64,000 nucleotides of DNA. Origin: Brachypterus glaber. Lineage: Eukaryota; Arthropoda; Insecta; Coleoptera; Kateretidae. Below the pieces are notes generated by a model. It did no database searches. It worked only from the letters and a program-made list of their open reading frames with translations, and was not told where the DNA came from. The stretch covers positions 6,076,001-6,140,000 of the forward strand of contig OY294049.1 of NCBI GenBank assembly GCA_958510825.1, written 5' to 3'. Positions 57,901-64,000 of the stretch are shown here, piece after piece. The position numbers and the translations under genes are program-made. How positions within the stretch are numbered: position 1 is the stretch's first letter; every line of letters begins with the position of its first letter.

Positions 57901-60900
57901 CGAGGTTTTGCACGTGAATTAATCCTAATAAGGCCCATCTTTTTATGTCATTTTCACGTACTTATTTAAACCAGGGGTGTGCGAAACGGGGGGGCCTTAT
58001 CAGTTTTTTGTCCCCTGTGTAACTTTTTTGCAATTTTATTTTTGAAATATGATTCCTCAGGTCAAAATACATAAAAAAGGTACTCTTGTTGTAATACTGT
58101 AGGATTAACCGTTTTCGAGAAAAATTCATTTGAAGGTGAAATTTCACGGTTCGAGGACGAAAAATTAAATACTAACATGTTGAAAACCAAAATTTTAAGC
58201 CCCCCTCCGTTTCGCACACCCCTGGTTGAAATAAGTACATGAAAATAACACACAAAAACGGGCCTTGGTAGGATTAGTTGACGTGCAAAACCTCGTTAAT
58301 ATATCCCAAAGGGTTCCTGAGTTATTGAATAAAAACCGATTTTTTTAGCCACTTTCAATGGGGCGTAGCTCCCTTATGACGCATTTTTAGACATAGGAAC
58401 TTTTCGTCATATTTTATGATGTAGAATCATCTGGTAAAATTTCCGAAGCTATTTCAAATACACCGTGTATATTGGAATGCGTAGCATTGCTTATTTTCAC
58501 GGCTTGTTTTGTTTTAAATTATATTTACCGCTGAAAAACGTCCGGATTCTCGGTGGAACTTTCTCGTAAAGCTGGTTAGTCTTATCATTGCCAACAGGAA
58601 TGTGATGGAGCTTGTAAGTCCTTAACAAATAACTCATAATCGGATCTGGAGCAGTAAATAACGAATGTAGATATGTATAAAAACCATATTTCCTCAACTC
58701 TTCGATCGGTATCTCTGGCTGGTAGTTGGTTTGTCCGGTATCTCCCGAATAGAGCACATTCACTGTGAGATTCTGCTGTTCGCGGAGATAACGAATCAGC
58801 AAAGTCATGTCTTGCTTGTTGGTGCAAGTAAATGCTATCAAGTCGCGGAACGGAATAATATTTTCAACGTAGATAGCGGTTCTTGGATTTAGGACGTTAA
58901 CCTAGAAAAGAGTTTCAAAAATTACCGATAATATGGGGGGGGTCACTATGAGTGGGACATATTCTTGAATGGGACAGTGCATAAAAACCGAATTTATCTT
59001 TCAAAAAAAGCTAAAAAATATGTATATTAGTTTTTATGTGGGGACATATTTGGCCATATGCATAATTTTTTTAGACAATAAAAAAAAATTGTGCCTGTCA
59101 TTACGGCTTAAATGAAGCAATGTAGTGAATTTTCGAACTTAAAAGGGCAAACCTCCGCCCTTTTGAAAGAAAAAATTCTGATTTTTTTTATGTTATCCAT
59201 TTACTATCCGTTATACCGTGCCGCGTTAAAAAGATTAAAAAAAAAATCCTTGTTCCTCAAAAAAAAATAATAATAATAAAATGAATAACTTTTTAAAAAA
59301 TGGCTGCGAGCCACCACTACATTTTTTTCAAAAATTCTGAAATAGGTCAAGGATGACACTCGTAATCCAATGAACAAATTTGGGGATGAGACCTCAACAT
59401 TTTTCAATTTAAAATTTTGGCGATTCTCCCTAATAGGAAATAGGAAAAAACATATTCAGTACATTTGGAAATCAGCTATAGCTTTTTAATATTCAACGGA
59501 TTAAAAAAATACATTTTAAATGTGGACAGTGTTTTGAAATAATATGTTAACACAAATTATTAAATGATAGTAGATTGCTGAACATTTTTAAGCATATTTT
59601 AAACTAACTGAATTTAAGATTTCAAATTTTTTACATGTTTTGATACATGAATAATTGAAGCAAATACTTAATTTTAAGTAATTTAGTCGCAACGTCATCT
59701 TACAATGTGAGTTAACATATTATTGCATGTCATAATTCATATGGGAACTATCACAAATCATAACTACATGTAGTTATGAGTATGTATACATGAGGTCGCT
59801 GGGTACAAAACATGTCGGCCTGCGTTATTATCTTACCTCCAGCATAATGGGCTCAAAAATTTCTCCCTTAAATAAATGCTTATTATTTCTCAGCCATAGC
59901 ACAGCCTGATATGCATCCCTATCCGACTTTTGCAACAACTGCAATCTTTGGTCCTTCGTGTTTTCCAGCCGCAAAATTTCATTTTGGATTGCTCTAATTT
60001 CTGAGGAATTTGCCTGCTTTTTCTGGAATATTTCCTCCCGATCTTCCTGTAAGCTTCTTATGGCGTTTGTGCATTTTTGAATTTCGGTAGTTACGATTTG
60101 CTTGTTCACGTTCTCTGAAAAATTGTCTTTATTAATACGTTTCAAATTCTACGTTTCTCGACGTTGTATATGCAAAATGATCATGTCCGTGGCGACATGT
60201 CGCGACACCTTAAATAATTTTTTGATGGCTGAAAATATTTTTTGCCGATATAACGCCCAATTCCAAGCATTTTTTGTTATCAGAATAATTTTGATGCCTC
60301 TACATTTTAGGGTGATTCCGAATCCGAAAAGAAACTTTCTCGTTTCCAAAAACCTGACAAAATTCTTTCTATTCTCTAGTTTAATGTTTAGACAAAATAC
60401 AAATACATTCATTTCAAATAGAGTTGAAGAAAAAAAACTTGTTTTTTTACAATGTTATGCATAACAACGTTTTTTTGGTTAAATATTTAAACACTTTATT
60501 TGCTTTATTTAAACACTTTTTATATTTATATTTTGTGACGTCAAATTAGTGTAATCCCCCCGTCACAAGTGGCACAAATTCAAGGACCCCCACTCCTAAA
60601 AGTGTGACAAGCCCTAAAGCTAAATAATTTTGTTACCTTGTTTTAATTTTTCCAACTGCTCGGACTGAATCTTTCTTAAATCGTTAACTTTTTTAACGGA
60701 ATTTTCAATTTCCGCTTGATTTTGGTTTAATTCCGTCAATTTTCCTTCCATGTCATTGTTTACTTTTTTTACTGAATTGTTAAGACCATCCACTTTATCT
60801 GTGTTTGCATGTATGCTGTTTTCAGAACTTTTTATTGCTTGCAACTAAAAAAATAATGGGGAACTGTGTTATGATGCTGGAATCCATTTTAGTTAAGAAA

Positions 60901-63777
60901 TGTTTATTTTCTAACTGGAATATCTTTCGTAATTTATTCCTGAAAATATATGGTCTATTTTGAAAAAATCGAATTACAACTTTTGTAACAGCCTGTATAG
61001 TCAGTATGCAGGGTGATTCAGAATAGGTGAATCAAACGAAAATGGTAGATTCCCCATGCGAAAATAGGACCAACAGTTCCTATAAAGGTTGGTCCGGAAA
61101 TGATTTCTAAGGGAGCTGACTCAATCCGCGCAGATTCAGGCCAAGTTGAATGCACTATAGTGACGGATTTGGCTAAAATTTGGGATACTTGTTCCTTATG
61201 TATCCATTATTGTTAATTTTTCTCCAAATGTTACCACTAGGCGAAATTTTAAGCAATTTTTCAAAATAAACGAAAATTTTAAAGACTTTTAATAAAAATT
61301 TAAACTATACCGGGTTTTTCAGGAAGGTGGTTCACCCCCCTTAACTTGAAATTTGCAAGAGATATATTATGTATAATTTAGGATTTTTTGACATGGTTAG
61401 ACATTTTTTTCAACTAGAAAGAGGATGGCTCATTAGGTTTAAATGAAAGAGATTTTTTTACGAACATTTTGATACCGCATATGAATAGTTTTTTTTGGAA
61501 GAACTTGGCATTAAAACACAAAAGATTTAAAATGAAGATTTAACTGACATGACGTGTCAAAATTTGATAAGTGACACATGCTTGTTCTCAGAATTGAATT
61601 CTGAATCAAAATGTGTAAAAATATACAGGGTGTTCCATTTAAAAATCGAAAGTTTGATTCATTTCCGGCGAAACCGGAAGTGCCAAAAATTTTCTGACTA
61701 TGTCAAAAAATCTTGCATTATACATAATATAGCTTCTGAAAATTTCAAGATCCTACCTAAAAAGCTAAAAAAGTTAAGGGGGGTGAACTACCTCCCTAAA
61801 ACACCCGGTATATAATATACAGTGCGGTCCAAAAATCAGACCCCGTCCCTCCAAACTCTTGATATTGGGCCAACATTATTGGCTAACACACTAGTGTGTT
61901 AGACTATATTTAAATATGTAAGTTAGAACTTTGTAAACTTTTATTAATATTGCATTTTTAAAATTACACTTACAATTTTGCTATTTTTTTGCTGTATTTC
62001 AGAAATTTGTTGCTCTTTCTTTGTAATTTCCTGCTCGATGGGTTTAGCGGCGCTTTTGTATTTTTCATACAACTCTGTAGCTTTTGTCTTGTCATTCTTT
62101 ATCTCTCCCAATTTAAGCCTTAGATTTTCGTATGTGACCCAAGCCACTTTCCTGTCTATATGTTGTATTCTAGTTGTGTACTTTAACTTGCGATTATAAT
62201 TTTTAACTCTACCTGTAAACAAAATCTTTAAAAATCTCAAAAACCTTGGCATAGATTTATAAAATCTCGGTACTTTTCATATATAATTACACAAGAGACT
62301 GAGAATTATGCTGGAAAAATTTACTGTTTTCATGAAAATTTGCTGTATGGAAATTATTACGACCGGGGCGTCGCCCCTGTAGCGGAGTAATTATTTCCTT
62401 TGGCAGCAAATTTGAATGAAAACTGTGAATTTTTCCCGATAATTCAAAGAATCTACACACGATTCAGAATACTATTTTTTAACGATTTATAATATCAAAC
62501 CAACTTTTATATTTATTTCATCGCAAAATGATATAAATTGTTTTATTACTTATCTTAATATTTTTACAGGCATATTCTTTATGCCTTTATGCATATCCAT
62601 TTTTGTTTAAATTGCAAATTATGTTTCTGTGAATAGTTCAGTCACTGCAGTACTGACTAGCGCGATACTGCGGTAGGTTCGTTCATAAAAATCAACATAG
62701 AAAAACTGTCATTACATTTTGTAAAAAGAATATTTTGTGGTATTTTTTTGTAAATAATAAAGTAATAACAATAATTATAAATAGTAATATATTCGTATCT
62801 AATTAATAATTAGTTTTAGGTATAAAATTTTGTTGCAAAAGAGAAATACTGTAAAACAAAATACTACAGCGATTCTCACTAGAATTTTTTACAGAAATAA
62901 ACACGTGGTCAGAAATATTGTTAAATGATTGGTTGATGAAAACGTTAAAAACCAATTGACATGACTTCGAAAATTTTTCATAAACCTCAGAAAAACTGAA
63001 AAACCATAAAGGTCAAAAATAATAGATTTTTATGTAAAAAATAAGTTATAACTAACATGAGTGGCAGATTTGGAAAATTGTGGTACATTTCGGAAAATTG
63101 ATAGAAAGTTGGGAAACTTCAGGGGTACAGTTGGGAAATTGGTCAGTAAATTCCGCCAGGGGTAAAGCTTTTTTCTCTATTTGGGAAAATTGGAGTACAG
63201 TCAAAAAAATTGGAGTAGGAGAGCAAGGTATTTTTTAGTTGATGAAAATTGGATAGAGTTTAGAATTTTTTCAGAGGTAAGGACTTTTTTTTTTCTTTTA
63301 GTGATCAAAATTTTCCGTCAGGTGTAAAGGTTTTTTGGAAATATTTGCCCCACAATTACCTTCAAGTCTCTGATTGGCTTCTTTGGCATCTTGAAGTTTT
63401 TGAGTCATTTTATCAATATCAGCCTGTAGAGTTACATGACTTTTTCTGCTTGAAATTAAATTGTCCTGTTTCTCCAACAAATCATTTCTACATAGAGCTA
63501 TTTGGGTTTCCCTCAACAGTTCCTGTTTATTTAATTTTGCAAAATCTTGCACCCTGTCCTGAGGCAAAAACTGGCAAAGATTGTTTACTTGAATTTGGTA
63601 TTTGGATACATATTCAAGGACAGTTTTTAGGTTGACTTTTTCATTATTTATTTTCCATAGATTTTTCTCATGAATGTCAAATTCTCTAGTTACTTTTAAA
63701 TATCTGTCCTCCTCATCTGTATGTAGGTGAATGTTTATTGTAGCCACCTCACAGTCATGCTTAACATATTCAGAAAT
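42784..63777 (-). CDS. SMC5: SMC5, 5'-partial (11 exons in window)
   Basis: Exons in transcription order: 63777-63360, 62212-61974, 60844-60637, 60114-59837, 58901-58529, 56111-55918, 53967-53785, 52603-52233, 50877-50630, 48905-48619, 42912-42784. All introns in the window have GT-AG ends and matching phases, giving about 975 aa plus stop. The family is about 1050-1100 aa, so roughly the first 80-100 residues with Walker A lie past 64000. It has an N-head Q-loop region (NLCQFLPQDRVQDFAKL), long coiled coils, a hinge (about residues 350-505 of this fragment) and the C-head. The C-head carries the ABC signature (QSGGERAVATA) and Walker B (PFRCVDEINQGMD). SMC5 pairs with SMC6 in a ring ATPase for recombinational repair and genome stability. 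No frameshift is seen. Confidence 0.97.
43421..44902 (+). CDS. Retrotransposon ORF1, Gag-like nucleic-acid-binding protein
   Basis: 493 aa. Residues about 20-80 form a Gln/Glu-rich coiled coil. Residues 85-195 are Pro-rich and basic (RKRLNRRRRKHKLN). Residues about 195-335 match the PRE_C2HC type found before zinc knuckles in Jockey-clade Gag. Three knuckles follow from about residue 349: CHKCQLFGHSQANC, CVKCAQDHHTTKC and CANCLGPHTANYHKC. The product binds element RNA. No stop interrupts it. The last 8 bases overlap ORF2. Confidence 0.92.
   Translation: MADTPEKPNSDATMANFPNQQMSVYLQDQIKAQAEHYKIQAEQHKEQLEFLQTQLATANETISGLREEISRLSSQIGTLIAQKDKTPAQEPSDAPDQFETDMSVVETDSDAVRSPLASPRKRLNRRRRKHKLNSDHENKPAKTQKTPGKATASEEVANPSGSGPQPPVTAPVNPKIQATGPGTPPDQEAHKTPKIPPIIIRAPEKWLALSRHFNSQKVNILHAKNTSEGVQIRTQTSDDFRKVTRHLDAEKIPYHSFTLPEDKAIHAVIRGIPTQIDVADVQAALIERGYLPTSVARMTRTKDKTPMPLILVILPKVTGQQHPIFKATRLLHLVIKVESQTYKPKFRQCHKCQLFGHSQANCNAPAKCVKCAQDHHTTKCEKPRHTDAKCANCLGPHTANYHKCPKHPSNIAPTRTRVIPPTQKFTPGISYAQKATNAATPQQPKAAPGPSANPPNIFDQSQISKIHTFMQEFASFMQAFGSLQLPNLGPHNV
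44895..47159 (+). CDS. Retrotransposon ORF2, endonuclease and broken reverse transcriptase
   Basis: 754 aa, shorter than the roughly 900 aa usual in Jockey elements. Residues about 8-220 are an APE-type endonuclease with visible WNADSLNS, IALIQETGL, LAGDLNCKHALW and SSDHLPI motifs, apparently intact. RT motifs start near 455 (KRKAPGPDQIP, YRPISLLSSLGKIAEKVI, NEQFGFRSRHST, ILLDIAKA). At about residue 604 the frame jumps directly to a late block (NLTWDQHVKNTLQ). The palm segment with the second and third catalytic Asp (the xxDD box) is therefore absent. The frame is kept. The C-terminal LLYGAPAW block is present. Confidence 0.92.
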   Translation: MSRQTKPRALKIVTWNADSLNSKKPELIEFLHENQIDIALIQETGLKPHHRGTIPNYSCYRNDRLQDRKGGTAIYIKKHISHDLLHAPPTQSDQVETTSIFVNMHDNSKFRIVSLYKPPNKEVRPADFEGYFNDNHPTILAGDLNCKHALWHSRTTTANGRRLYEILQRNHIMVTAPDSPTHYGHGLPDILDIVLYKNTTLNINIELRHELSSDHLPIIITAGGIPTANHTKKTVYNFSYISELLESNTKINPINSVQELDIAVTTLTNTIKSAMDSAKLIKKVDIQNPQDLPRDLKDLIREKNRLLRRARTLQDPHIKREANRLTQEVKDRLNVLANSRWEGKIKSLNPQDRSLWRMAKTLSLDHQRGMPPIHGERGVVYSTPEKAEAFADAMRKQFQPNPPIPPDSDSEPETDSEPDSDDENYEQLMHERDINHIYNRVTNQVENDIITPTSPEEIKRIIKNLPKRKAPGPDQIPNKILKILPRKTIMEIVNIVNAMLRLRHFPKPWKNADVIVIKKPGQNPTFAESYRPISLLSSLGKIAEKVILTRLQTLVEELNLLPNEQFGFRSRHSTVHQVARLVDSVTDGLNRREAAGLILLDIAKASKNLTWDQHVKNTLQIANCRLSKLYPLIGRKSPLSIKNKLLLYNQTLKPVLLYGAPAWNKITLNKALSAKLQAFQNKALRICLDAPWFMRNNQIHRDLEMPLLKTEIIRYSTSFIQDNLDHPNPLISNFLDYDHEIHNTHKKIKNVLNQ
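47160..47537 (+). other. Retrotransposon 3' UTR with tandem duplication
   Basis: A C-rich leader is followed by two near-identical units of about 51 bp (CCAAATTATGACAGATGCAA...GAGACTCACT) at about 47282-47384. A related decayed block lies at 47170-47215. It ends in GGCCAGG plus an A-run. Confidence 0.7.
47538..48305. other. Intron sequence with foldback-end fragment
   Basis: AT-rich. Bases 48215-48305 match the right end of the 36047-37616 foldback (CCTAAATGAATTTATG, GATCATCGAACTAAATCC, CAGACAGGCGCCGT). No gene is seen. Confidence 0.6.
48306..48562 (+). pseudogene. Second, 5'-truncated fragment of the same retrotransposon
   Basis: Nearly identical in order to 47008-47270: end of ORF2 (CCCCTCCTAAAAAC, GAAATCATCCG, GCACGTCTTTTATACAAGAC), stop and start of the 3' UTR (CAGTAATGGTACCCACC, GATGCATTCCCAG). 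A TAA interrupts the ORF2 frame before the original stop. It joins directly to the foldback-end fragment and lies about 60 bp from the SMC5 signature exon. Confidence 0.88.
48619..48905 (-). CDS. SMC5: SMC5 exon, signature motif and Walker B
   Basis: Contains QSGGERAVATAAFMLALQ (C-loop signature), FRCVDEINQGMDSNNERR (Walker B with the catalytic Glu) and TSQYFLITPK. The donor GTAAGG at 48618 opens the 5.7-kb last intron. Confidence 0.98.
49603..49990 (+). repeat. Four tandem units of about 105 bp
   Basis: Each unit has ACTACCCCCCGCCCCTCA, a G-run, TTTTATTATCAGATTCACTT, CAGCAACCTCAAAATCCCC and AATATACCAATTTTCACG. A reverse-oriented array of the same unit is at 2280-2560. Confidence 0.8.
50273..50584. 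mobile_element. MITE with ACACCCGG-type termini
   Basis: CAGGTGTTTCAGTATGGTGA at the left and ACATCCTGAAACACCCGG at the right pair. Inner words AAATTTGCAGAAGCTGTAT / ATATAGCTCCTGCAAATTT also pair. It is related to 56941 and 61310. Confidence 0.7.
50630..50877 (-). CDS. SMC5: SMC5 exon, start of C-terminal head
   Basis: Contains WLHPLNELVGRINEKFAA and QNMGCAGEIGV, which match the conserved W-L-x-P-L-x-x-L-V block and the M-x-C-A-G-E motif of SMC5. Confidence 0.96.
51425..52155. mobile_element. MITE related to 40661-41610
   Basis: GGGTATGATTCTGCATCACA and GTGATGTAGAATCATCGCC mark the ends. It lacks the SINE and therefore shows the empty target site. It lies in an SMC5 intron. Confidence 0.7.
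52233..52603 (-). CDS. SMC5: SMC5 exon, C-terminal coiled coil
   Basis: KITQAIKALQATIKQDFD through DKNHLLAR. It is rich in Lys/Glu heptads. It leaves two bases that complete an Arg codon with the next exon. Confidence 0.94.
52604..53784. other. SMC5 intron, no element resolved
   Basis: Contains words of the type CCAATATCTCGAAAACAATG that recur in other decayed repeats. No gene is seen. Confidence 0.4.
53785..53967 (-). CDS. SMC5: SMC5 exon, C-terminal coiled coil
   Basis: VEKVNEKSDILKRKMREI through EAQQKIL, 61 codons, phase 0 at both ends. The donor is TTA/GTAAGT, lacking the usual G at the last exon base. Confidence 0.92.
54301..54379. repeat. Hairpin with GC-rich tip
   Basis: CCAAGGTGGAGAAGAC and TATAGCC pair with GGCTGTA and TCTTTTCTACCGTGG. 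The loop contains GAGCGTA...GTGCGA. It lies in an SMC5 intron. Confidence 0.65.
54792..54907. repeat. Hairpin with GC-rich tip
   Basis: GCACTCGTTTCATAGCACG and GAAAACTCGCCG pair roughly with CGGCACGTTTTC and TGTTATGAAACTAGTAC. Confidence 0.55.
55918..56111 (-). CDS. SMC5: SMC5 exon, end of hinge and coiled coil
   Basis: KYRFAISFSRYSGEKSTR through EVNKLQTE. No long open frame is obvious from an ATG, but the frame is open between the acceptor TTTTTTTAG and donor GTAAAT, and phases fit both neighbours. Confidence 0.93.
56156..56551. mobile_element. Probable CACAGCC-like MITE
   Basis: Left CAGTCCCACAAAAAAA and ACTCTTAACC pair with right GGTTAAGAGTAATT and TTTTTTTTTGGGCTTGTG. It is followed by TTA. 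Confidence 0.55.
56941..57704. mobile_element. MITE with CCGGGTGTTTCAGGAAGGTGG-type termini
   Basis: The 20-bp terminal inverted repeat is close to perfect (ends CCTGAAACACCCGG). TA flanks both sides and lies within an element whose empty form is known at 26343. It has no ORF of note. Confidence 0.85.
57735..58468. mobile_element. Foldback MITE, CAGGGTGTATTTGAAATAGC termini
   Basis: The left CAGGGTGTATTTGAAATAGC pairs with the right GCTATTTCAAATACACCGTG. The flank is TATA on both sides. The arms extend through ATAAGGGAGCTACGCCCC and TTTTGCACGTGAATTAATCC words. It belongs to the GGTGATTC group. Confidence 0.85.
58529..58901 (-). CDS. SMC5: SMC5 exon, hinge domain
   Basis: Starts VNVLNPRTAIYVENIIPF and includes RDLIAFTCTNKQDM, LRKYGFYTYLHSLFTAPD and IMSYLLRTYKLHHIPVG. 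This is the dimerisation hinge, which binds SMC6. It ends one base into an Asp codon. Confidence 0.96.
58980..59430 (-). repeat. Reverse copy of the 40133-40540 repeat
   Basis: Shares the ACCGTGCCGCGTTAAAAAGA, ATGAACAAATTTGGGGATGA and GGTCTCATCCCC-type words. It lies in an SMC5 intron. Confidence 0.55.
59837..60114 (-). CDS. SMC5: SMC5 exon, coiled coil into hinge
   Basis: Encodes ENVNKQIVTTEIQ through EPIMLE. DAYQAVLWLRNNKHLFKG is the conserved entry to the SMC5 hinge. The acceptor TTTTTCAG leaves two bases that complete a Glu codon with the preceding exon. Confidence 0.94.
60637..60844 (-). CDS. SMC5: SMC5 exon, N-terminal coiled coil
   Basis: Encodes LQAIKSSENSIHANTDK through QLEKLKQ, heptad-rich coiled coil with Asn/Gln/Lys bias. 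It ends in phase 1 at donor GTAACA. Confidence 0.9.
61008..61120 (+). mobile_element. Fragment of the GGTGATTC MITE family
   Basis: CAGGGTGATTCAGAATAGG, CTATAAAGGTTGGTCCGG and TCTAAGGGAGCTGA are the family words. The right half is missing. Confidence 0.6.
61310..61808. mobile_element. MITE with CCGGGTTTTTCAGGAAGGTGG-type termini
   Basis: Close relative of 56941-57704, with the same words TTGGAAGAACTT, TTCATTTCCGGCGAAACCGG and AAAATTTGA inside. It ends ACACCCGG and is TA-flanked. Confidence 0.8.
61974..62212 (-). CDS. SMC5: SMC5 exon, N-terminal coiled coil
   Basis: Begins GRVKNYNRKLKYTTRI after the acceptor TTTACAG and ends EIQQKNSKI at donor GTAAGT. WVTYENLRLKLGEIK matches the family's conserved W-V-x-Y-E-N block. 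Confidence 0.94.
62303..62445. repeat. Hairpin of about 140 bp with GC-rich tip
   Basis: GGAAAAATTTACTGTTTTCAT, AAATTTGCTG and GGAAATTATTAC pair with GTAATTATTTCC, CAGCAAATTT and ATGAAAACTGTGAATTTTTC. The tip is GGGGCGTCGCCCC. It lies in an SMC5 intron. Confidence 0.8.
63360..63777 (-). CDS. SMC5: SMC5 exon, N-terminal head with Q-loop
   Basis: Acceptor after TTTTATTTTAG. It encodes ISEYVKHDCEVATINIHL through KEANQRLE, including NLCQFLPQDRVQDFAKLNKQ, the conserved SMC5 Q-loop segment. It starts in phase 0, so an upstream exon outside the window must supply Walker A. Confidence 0.96.
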
Positions 63778-63789
63778 CTAAAATAAAAA

Positions 63790-64000
63790 CAAGCCATGCA
63801 GATATGTAATACTACACATTCCATTATACTATTCACAGTAATAATAATAATATACTATATTGCATTTTCCGAAATACTTAAAATATATTTAATAAAAAAA
63901 AAACTTGATAAAATTTTTCAACATTTTTTTTTATTTTCTTTTTGCGAAAAACGATTTTTTTAACAATTTAAAAGAAAAAATATTTTTTTTTGAAAAAAAG
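63790..64000 (+). mobile_element. Head of the TATTCACAG element, cut by the window edge
   Basis: GCAGATATGTAATACTACAC, CTATTCACAGTAATAATAAT and TATATTGCATTTTCCGAA match the head of 26343-27205. The element continues to the right of the window. Confidence 0.65.

Larger units (their letters stand above)
56589..58510 (-). mobile_element. Dispersed element carrying two nested MITEs
   Basis: Read on the - strand, the host head (AAGCCGTGAAAATAAGCAAT, ATGCTACGCATTCC) is interrupted at its TATA by 57735-58468. Its next part (TATTCACAGTAAATGGTATA) is interrupted by 56941-57704. The middle then follows (ACCCCCCATAACTTTTTG), and finally the end word TATTCTAGCGCAGGCGCTGT. The order equals the uninterrupted copy at 26343-27205. 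Confidence 0.8.

Overview
This is an AT-rich, intron-rich, repeat-dense animal nuclear sequence. An insect origin, perhaps a beetle, is the best guess. The grounds are an insect-style BTB/C2H2 zinc-finger gene, a Jockey-like non-LTR retrotransposon and abundant foldback MITEs. No bacterial operon, CRISPR array or complete virus is visible.

Three host genes can be supported. (1) A single-exon secreted leucine-rich-repeat protein lies on + at 22035-23150, alone in a repeat-rich region. (2) A six-exon BTB-zinc-finger protein lies on + at 30153-40040; the spliced model gives 537 aa, with a BTB domain at the N-terminus and four C2H2 fingers at the C-terminus. (3) SMC5, the DNA-repair ATPase of the SMC5/6 complex, lies on - from 63777 to 42784. 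Eleven exons give about 975 aa. The first exon(s), with the start codon and Walker A motif, lie beyond the right edge. The BTB gene and SMC5 are convergent, with stops about 2.7 kb apart.

Layout: 1-22 kb holds no gene that I can support. It is made of MITEs and foldbacks (several with target-site duplications), microsatellites, and three tandem copies of a 470-bp unit at 13434-14844. 22-23 kb is the LRR gene. 23-30 kb is again repeats, including a GACA/GACG tract at 26911-27158. 30-40 kb is the BTB-ZF gene, whose introns hold a 1.57-kb nearly full-length palindrome and other elements. 40-42.8 kb is intergenic and contains a tRNA-derived SINE with a 9-bp target duplication inserted into a MITE. 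42.8-64 kb is SMC5. Its last intron carries a Jockey-like element with two overlapping ORFs; the reverse-transcriptase core of ORF2 has been lost by an in-frame deletion. A second fragment of the same family follows it.

The genes are ordinary housekeeping or regulatory genes and do not form a pathway with one another. The unusual content is the mobile DNA: nested insertions, several MITE families with shared termini but different internal short-motif arrays, and a recurring class of short hairpins with GC-rich tips. I found no convincing new multigene system.
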